From positions 3,736,848 to 3,800,847 of the forward strand of contig NW_024756914.1 in assembly GCF_018991925.1 (NCBI RefSeq): a stretch of 64,000 nucleotides of DNA, written 5' to 3'. Position numbers and translations under genes: made by a program. Position 1 is the stretch's first letter. Each line of letters opens with the position of its first letter. Source of the stretch: Homarus americanus (taxonomy: Eukaryota; Arthropoda; Malacostraca; Decapoda; Nephropidae). The notes below the pieces were generated by a model. It did no database searches. It saw only the letters and a list, made by a program, of their open reading frames with translations, and was not told the origin of the DNA. This document shows positions 56,905-64,000 of this stretch, one piece after another.

Positions 56905-59900
56905 TTTGTTGCCTTTTTTTGTTTTCGCCACTCTGCTGCCATTAATGACATATAAGGCAATTGTTGCCATTTTTTATTGTCGCCCCTCTCCTGCCATTAA
57001 TCACATTTAAGGCAATTGTTGCCATTTTTTATTGTCGCCCCTTTGCTGCCATTAATCACATATAAGGCAATTGTTGCCATTTTCCTGTTGCTGCCATTAA
57101 TCACCCCTCTGCTGCCAATTGCCATTTTTTGTTTTTGCCCCTCTGCTGCCATCACATTTAAGGCAATTGTTGCCATTTTTTATTGTCGCCCCTTTGCTGC
57201 CATTAATCACATATAAGGCAATTGTTGCCATTTTTTTTTCGCCCCACTGCTGCCATTAATCACATATAAGGCCAATTGTTTGCCATTTTTGTTTTCGCCA
57301 CTCTGCTGCCATTAATCACATATAAGGCAATTGTTGCCATTTTGTTTTCGCCCCTGCTGCCATTAATGACATTTTTTGTTTTCGCCCCTCTGCTGCCATT
57401 AATCACATATAAGGCAATTGTTGCCATTTTTTGTTTTCGTCCCTCTGCCACCGTTAATCGCATATAAGGCAATTGTTGCCATTTTTTGCTTTCGCCCCAC
57501 TGCTGCCATTAATGACATATAAGGTAATTGTTGCCATTTTTTATTGTCGCCGCTCTCCTGCCATTAATCACATATAAGGCAATTGTTGCCATTTTTTGTT
57601 TTCGCCCCGCTACTGCCATTAATCACATATAAGGCAATTGTTGCCATTTTTTGTTTTCGCCCCTCTGCTGCCATTAATCACATATAAGGCAATGGTTGCC
57701 ATTTTTTGTTTTCGTTCCTCTTCTGCCATTAATCACATATAAGGCAATTGTTGCCATTTTTTGTTTTCGCCCCTCTGCTGCCATTAATCACATATAAGGC
57801 AATTGTTGCCATTTTTTGTTTTCGCCCCTCTGCTGCCATTAAGCACATATAAGGCAATTGTTGCCATTTTTTATTGTCGCCCCTTTGCTGCCATTAATCA
57901 CATATAAGGCAATTGTTGCCATTTTTTGTTTTCGCCCCTTTGCTGCCATTAATCACATATAAGGCAATTGTTGCCATTTTTTGTTTTCGCCCCTCTGCTG
58001 CCATTAATCACATATAAGGCAATTGTTGCCATTTTTTGTTTTCGCCCCTCTGCTGCCATTAATCACATATAAGGCAATTGTTGCCAGTTTTTGTTTTCGT
58101 CCCTCTGCTGCCGTTAATGCATATAAGGCAATTGTTGCCATTTTTTGTTTTGCTGCCCCATATAAGGCAATTGTTGCCATTTTTTATTTTCGCTGCCATT
58201 AATCACATATAAGGCAATTGTTGCCATTTTTTGTTTTCGCCCCTCTGCTGCCATTAATCACATATAAGGCAATTGTTGCCATTTTTTGTTTTCGCCCACT
58301 GCTGCCATTAATCACATATAAGGCAATTGTTGCCATTTTTTGTTTTCGTCCCTCTGCCACCGTTAATCGCATATAAGGCAATTGTTGCCATTTTTTGTTT
58401 TCACCCCACTACTGCCATTAACCACATTTAAGGCAATTGTTGCCATTTTTTGTTTTCGTCCCTCTTCTGCCATTAATCACATATAAGGCAATAATTGCCA
58501 TTTTTTGTTTTCGCCCCACTGCTGCCATTAATGAAATATAAGGCAATTGTTGCCATTTTTTATTGTCGCCCCTCTCCTGCCATTATTCACATATAAAGGC
58601 AATTGTTGCCATTTTATTGTCAACCCTCTGCTGCCATTAATAATCACATATAAGGCAATTCTTGCCATTTTTTGTTTCGCCCTCTGCTGCCATTAATCAC
58701 ATATAAGGCAATTGTTGCCATTTTTTGTTTTCGCCCCTCTGTTGCCATTAATCGCATATAAGGCAATTGCTGCCATTAATTGTTTTTGCCCCACTGCTGC
58801 CAATAATCACATATAAGGGAATTGTTGCCATTTTTTGTTTTCGCTCCTCTGCTGCCGTTAATCACATTTAAGGCAATTGTTGCCATTTTTTGTTTTCGCC
58901 CCACTGCTGCCAATAATCACATATAAGGGAATTGTTGCCATTTTTTGTTTTCGCTCCTCTGCTGCCATTATTCACATATAAGGCAATTGTTGCCATTTTT
59001 TATTGTCGCCCCTCTGCTGCCATTAATCACATATAAAGCAATTGTGGCCATTTTTTGTTTTCGCCCCTCTGCTGCCATTAATCACATATAAGGCATTTGT
59101 TGCCATTTTTTGTTTTCGCCTCTCTGCTGCCATTAATCACATATAAGGCAATTGTTGCCATGTTTTGTTTTCGCCCCACTGCTGCCATTAATCACATATA
59201 AGGCAATTGTTGCCATTTTTTGTTTTCGTCCCTCTTCTGCCATTAATTACATATAAGGCAATAATTGCCATTTTGTTTCGTCCCCTCTTCTGCCGTTAAT
59301 CGCACCTAAAGGCAAATCTTGCCATTTTGTTTTTTCGCCCCACTGCTGCCATTAATTACATATAAGGCAATTGTTGCCATTTATTGTTTTCGTCCTCTTC
59401 TGCCATTAATCACATATAAGTGGTGTTGCCATTTTGTTTCGCCCACTGCTGCCATTAATCACATATAAGGCAATTGTTGCCATTTTTTATTGTCGCCCAT
59501 CTGCTGCCATTATTCACATATAAGGCAATTGTTGCCATTTTTTATTGTCGCCCCTCTGCTGCCATTAATCACATACTCAAGGCAATTATTGGCATTTTTG
59601 TTTCGCCCTCTGCCTGCATTAATCACATATAAAGGCAATTATTTGCCATTTTTGTTTCGCCCTGCTGCCATTAATCACATATCAGGCAATTGCTGCCATT
59701 TTTTATTGTCGCCCCTCTGTTGCCATTATTCACATATAAGGCAATTGTTGCCATTTTTTATTGTGCCCCTCTGCTGCCATTAATCACATATAAGGCAATT
59801 GTTGCCATTTTTTGTTTTCGCCCCTCTGCTGCCATTAATCACATATAAGGCAATTGTTGCCATTTTTTGTTTTCGCCCCACTGCTGCCATTAATCACATA

Positions 59901-60955
59901 TAAGGCAATTGTTGCCATTTTTTATTGTCGCCCCTCTGCTGCCATTATTCACATATAAGGCAATTGTTGCCATTTTTTGTCGCCCCTCTGCTGCCATTAA
60001 TCACATATATGCAATTGTGCCATTTTTTGTTTTCGCCCCTCTGCTGCCATTAATCACATATAAGGCAATTGTTGCCATTTTTTGTTTTCGCCCTCTGCTG
60101 CCATTAATCACATATAAGGCAATTGTTGCCATTTTTGTTTTTCGCCCCACTGCTGCCATTAATCACATATAAGGCAATTGTTGCCATTTTTTGTTTTCGC
60201 CCCTCTGCTGCCATTAATCACATATAAGGCAATTGTTGCCATTTTTTGTTTTCGCCCCACTGCTGCCATTAATCACATATAAGGCAATTGTTGCCATTTT
60301 TGTTTTCGCCTCTTCTGCCATTAATCACATATAAGGCAATTGTTGCCATTTTTTGTTTTCGCCCCACTGCTGCCATTAATGACATATAAGGCAATTGTTG
60401 CCATTTTTTATTGTCGCCCCTCTCCTGCCATTAATCACATATAAGGCAATTGTTGCCATTTTTTGTTTTCGCCCTCTGCTGCCATTAATCACATATAAGG
60501 CAATTGTTGCCATTTTTTGTTTTCGCCCCACTGCTGCCATTAATCACATATAAGGCAATTGTTGCCATTTTTTGTTTTCGTCCCTCTTCTGCCATTAATC
60601 ACATATAAGGCAATAATTGCCATTTTTCGTTTTCGCCCCACTGCTGCCATGAATGACATATAAGGCAATTGTTGCCATTTTTTATTGTCGCCCCTCTCCT
60701 GCCATTAATCACATATAAGGCAATTGTTGGCATTTTTTGTTTTTGTCCCGCTGCTGCCATTAATCACATACAGTATAAGGCATTTGTTGCCATTTTTTGT
60801 TTTCGCCCCACTGCTGCCATTAATCACATATAAGGCAATTGTTGCCATTTTTTATTGTCGCCCCTCTGCTGCCATTAATCACATATAAGGCAATTGTTGC
60901 CATTTTTTGTTTTTGCCCCTCTGCTGCCATTAATCACATATAAGGCACTCTGTAG
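56905..60955. repeat. 4-kb satellite-like tandem array of a 55-bp unit (~70 copies)
   Basis: Typical unit: GCTGCCATTAATCACATATA + AGGCAATTGTTGCC + ATTTTTTGTTTTCGCCCCTCT. Each unit carries the inverted repeat GGCAA-TTG-TTGCC. Variants recur in blocks: TTTTGTTTTCGCC against TTTTATTGTCGCC, CCCACTGC against CCTCTGC, and CTCTCCTGCC and CCCTCTTCTGCC. Small indels occur at 57089-57130, 58150-58200 and 59270-59680. The many short reading frames on both strands are translations of the repeat. The right border is abrupt (AAGGCACTCTG, 60950-60960). Confidence 0.96.
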
Positions 60956-60959
60956 TGAT

Positions 60960-61260
60960 ATTTATGTATTATTCTAACCGCCAGAAGTTAACAGCCTCAC
61001 TATGTAATTTTCTTTCCTGGATTATTACGATAAACAGTGAGAAAGAAGCGAGAAATTTAGAGCTTGCGTGATGACCAATATTTTATGTGTTGCTGTTGGG
61101 CTGAGGCAGTGTACTGGACACTGGAGGTTCTACGCCACACCAGTTAAGGAGGAAGGAGCAGAGAACATTTTTTATTCAACATTTTTAATTGACAATCGAC
61201 TATATATTTTTTTAGTGTTCAGTCGTGTTCCTAATTAATATGTTTTAACAGTATACGAGG
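60960..61260. other. Intergenic, no gene seen
   Basis: Non-repetitive sequence between the satellite array and the large palindrome. Nothing recognised. Confidence 0.4.
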
Positions 61261-61272
61261 AATATATATATA

Positions 61273-61445
61273 TATATGCTGATAACCACAAGGAAAGAAG
61301 AAAACACGAAGTTCCCAAGCGCTTTCGGGTAATTCACATCTTCAGGGGTGAGTACAGAGTCTGTACTCACCCCTGAAGATGTGAATTACCCGAAAGCGCT
61401 TGGGAACTTCGTGTTTTCTTCTTTCCTTGTGGTTATCAGCATATA
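61273..61445. repeat. Perfect palindrome, 86-bp arms with one central base
   Basis: 61273-61358 and 61360-61445 are exact reverse complements around G at 61359. The arms contain ACAAGGAAAGAAG, CCCAAGCGCTTTCGGG and CTTCAGGGGTGAGTACAGA. A short TA tract lies to the left. On the right, CTAGATCAC...GTGATTTACTTG leads into a (TA)n tract. A reduced relative is at 2255-2345. Confidence 0.95.
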
Positions 61446-61476
61446 CCTAGATCACTCGCACCTACAGTGATTTACT

Positions 61477-61477
<1 letters not shown>

Positions 61478-61571
<94 letters not shown>
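61478..61571. repeat. (TA)n microsatellite
   Basis: About 92 bp of alternating TA following the palindrome's right flank. Confidence 0.97.
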
Positions 61572-61574
<3 letters not shown>

Positions 61575-61575
<1 letters not shown>

Positions 61576-63155
61576 TGTTGATTCCCGAAATCAGGTGCGC
61601 TGCGCTATCCTAGGAAATCAGAGATGGAAAAAACCAACCCAGTTCGAATCTCTTATAATTTGACTTCGTTTAGAGTACAAAAACCTGATGAATAATAGCA
61701 ATAAGACGTTTACATATTTCCCCCTACTGTATTGCCGATTTCATTATTGTAATTTGACTTACTTCACGTTAGGTTTTGAACAAGTAAAATGGAAAATAAT
61801 TAATTAGCCATATTTGTTTCTGGGAGAAGTACCCACAGCTGAAGCAATTGTAAGATGGCCTAGCCGTTTAGAACTTCAAAATGGCGAAATACGAACTATT
61901 ATTCTAATTTGTAAATAGCGCGTAATATACACATTCTGTGTATGTGTTGTTAATGTACGGTGTAAGCAAATGTTGCATTAGAAATTATTTGTTACGTGCG
62001 AGTATAGCATTCACAAATATTTACCCAGGCAAACGAACAACATAATACGCTCCTATTAGTAATCATTTTCCGGAAGCGAACTATTGAAGCTAACGATCGT
62101 GTACTTTATATGGAATCTTTGCCTTATTTTGAAATTATCTGTGTTCTAAAACACATAAGTAGTTGGTTCCCCGAGACCCCCAGCAAAAGGGATAGAACGC
62201 GGGAAATTAGGTCGTAGGGTTTCTTATCTTAATATAAATAAACCTGTTCTATTGATTTTAATAATATACTTAATGTAGTTTTATTGAAGATGGTGAGATG
62301 GAGAGAAAAGATCTTTTTGCTCTGGAGATGGAAGACTGTGTAGGAGGAAGGTAAAGTTAGGGAGTGGGAAATAAAGTGGGGGATTTGATAGCAGGTGGGC
62401 TATCCACCTTGCGGGGATACACACTTGCTATTGAATAATGCCCAAAGTGTAATCACTAAAATGCTTATGTTAGACTGTGCAGTGCAAATATAGCTCCAAA
62501 GGTATGTCTAAATTAAATTTATATAAAAAATAAGTGTTACGGCCACTTTTGCAAAAAAATTAAGTATATACAGTAATTATGATAACTATATTTATAATAA
62601 CCGGAAATTAACCCTATGTTTTAACATTCTATCTCGGATAGAATGGGTCAGGTGTGAGAAGTTGGTTGGCCAGTGTGACCCTATCACTACTCTGCACCAA
62701 CAATGGAACTATAAAAGACGAATTCATCAGGAAAATTTGGGGATAAAAAAAACAACACTGACCTTGTTTCTCGGGAAAGAGATAAAAACAAATGCGCTCT
62801 TTGGGAGTTGAGTAACTGGTATGTCGTACTAGGTGTCGATAAGTTAGCCCGTAAAGAGGTACAGTATACATTTTCGTTGATGGTGAGTGACATGTACGTT
62901 TTCTCTGACAAGTAAGGGATACATAATCACTATAAAATAAGCACTTATCAATATGTTTACTTATATTTGTTCTAAACGAATGCTTTACGTCTGCATTTCT
63001 AAAGTTTCGACATCATAGAAGCATTCAGTCATTCTAATAATTTTAAGATAAGAAATTGCATCTAACGCTGATAAGCCTGTCATTTACATTCAGTGCTTAT
63101 TCAGATCGAATAAGCAGGACAACGACTAGAGAACGGGACATACTTTACTTTATCA
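61575..63155. other. Intergenic, no gene seen
   Basis: No exon or recognised repeat. Short frames on the minus strand at 62629-62911 have no family resemblance. Confidence 0.4.
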
Positions 63156-63159
63156 TTTT

Positions 63160-63545
63160 CGCAACTGATCGGCTTGTTAGTCGCTTGGGTGGTCGGTTCG
63201 TCTCTGTTACGTAATGCTGGCAAGTACTGGGCATATATTGGTGCAAGAATGTATCTATACCTGCGCCAGTGTCTTGGATGAGCTCACACTTGGTGTCGTC
63301 ACAACGCTCTTGGCAGATTGTTCCAGAGTTCACAACCCTCACACCAATCAAGTTTGCCCTGGCAGTTTTTCTGAACTTGTAGCTTCATTAGCCTTACCCC
63401 CTGTAAGCTGTGACCCCTAGTGGGGCGGGCATCCATCAGCTCCAGGTATGAACACCCGATTGAATAATGTCCTCTGGGGTGTTTATAAACTTATATTAAA
63501 GTCACCCCTTGCCCGCCTTTGGTATAGGCTAGGTAATTGCAGGTG
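63160..63545 (-). mobile_element. Degenerate CR1-like LINE family 1, 3' fragment
   Basis: Plus-strand landmarks match the family 1 3' end in reverse: GATCGGCTTGTTAGTCGCTT, TTGGCAGATTGTTCCAGAGT, AGCTGTGACCCCTAGTGGGG and CACCCCTTGCCCGCC. Frame is lost by small indels. Confidence 0.85.
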
Positions 63546-64000
63546 TAGAGGGACACGACGACTAGGCAAGGGGACACAGACTAAGAGTCACTATGGAAAT
63601 GGTAGCCTCTCGATCATACCTCAGTACACGTTATTTGATGTCGGAGATCATGTGCAACTAGTTAAAGGTTAAAACAAGTGTAAATAACATACTGTGCAAT
63701 AAAAATAACGATAGTATATAATGACTGCAAGTTCGACTAGGCAAGGGGACAAAATGATTAGGTCACTAGTCTTAGGAAACTTTTAGGGTCAAGCAATCCT
63801 GCAATATATCACAGCTCTGACAAGTACAACCCTTGAACACGTGAGCCAGGTTACGAAATGGCAACACTCAATCACGCATTCCTTTCCGACGCAATATTTG
63901 CAGATTTCAAGCTTACTACAATTAAAATTAATAAAATTACATATCATTCAGCGTGTAAATTTTAGCGCTAAATGCAGAAATTATTATTACATAAGGAATT
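63546..64000. other. Intergenic to window end
   Basis: CGACTAGGCAAGGGGACA occurs twice (about 63558 and 63733), a local duplication. Nothing else is assignable. Confidence 0.4.

Noticed and set aside
57016..60172. Repeated LPLITYKAIVAIF-type peptides and similar frames
   Set aside because: Products of the 55-bp satellite. The unit is not a multiple of three and frames survive only through indels.
56905..60955. CRISPR-like array from regularly spaced GGCAATTGTTGCC
   Set aside because: The sequence between palindromic cores is itself repeated, with no unique spacers.
61360..61400. Hammerhead ribozyme core in the palindrome arm (CTGAAGA...CGAAAG), as found in Penelope-like elements
   Set aside because: CTGANGA and GAAA are both present at suitable spacing. 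The intervening bases do not form a stem II that abuts both motifs, and no stem I partner follows a cleavable NUH triplet.
61640..61660. tRNA B box (AGTTCGAATCTC)
   Set aside because: No acceptor, D or anticodon arm can be folded around it.

Overview
This is eukaryotic, AT-rich, repeat-dense genomic DNA, most likely from a decapod crustacean. The evidence is spliceosomal introns with GT-AG borders, several families of CR1/Jockey-like non-LTR retrotransposons, long TA and CA microsatellites, and frequent short words such as TACTGTA/ACAGTA, which I associate with decapod genomes. A selenocysteine tRNA is present, a gene many insect orders have lost. The exact species cannot be read from the window.

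Two multi-exon protein genes and one functional-looking RNA gene stand out. (1) At 8981-16593 (+), eight coding exons join in frame to a 472-residue protein. It resembles the chondroitin N-acetylgalactosaminyltransferase/chondroitin polymerising factor family, but the family's DxD and WGxED positions are not conserved and it has an extra C-terminal membrane segment. It looks like a pseudo-glycosyltransferase. (2) At 48336-52177 (+), six compact exons encode an 845-residue delta-1-pyrroline-5-carboxylate synthase (P5CS/ALDH18A1), the bifunctional mitochondrial enzyme of proline and ornithine synthesis. (3) At 31941-32027 (+) lies an 87-nt tRNA-Sec(TCA) gene, overlooked by any protein-based view.

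Most of the rest is transposon debris. Family 1 CR1-like LINE copies lie at 1-1765, 5207-5707, 17365-18080, 18745-19835, 22139-22593 and 63160-63545. Family 2 copies lie at 9585-10556 (inside intron 1 of the glycosyltransferase-like gene), 22881-24120, 41562-43125 and 43862-43954. Related pieces are at 30370-30932 (endonuclease domain) and 37049-38142. An RNase H-bearing LINE has copies at 3362-4460 and 53930-54415, and another LINE 3' end is at 45105-45830 and 36595-36795. Every LINE copy is truncated or frameshifted. There is also a 5S rRNA-derived, SINE-like sequence at 26598-26748, an inverted-repeat MITE at 55154-55432, and several smaller unnamed repeat families.

Tandem DNA is prominent: a 4-kb array of a 55-bp unit with a palindromic core (56905-60955), a 45-bp minisatellite open on both strands (38779-39335), a 31-bp minisatellite with a palindromic core (47056-47452), and degenerate repeats inside introns of the glycosyltransferase-like gene. 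Two near-perfect palindromes with a single central base (86-bp arms at 61273-61445; 25-bp arms at 41097-41147) are the most unusual structural features. No operon-like or defence system was seen. The features that most deserve follow-up are the pseudo-glycosyltransferase, the tRNA-Sec gene and the palindromes.
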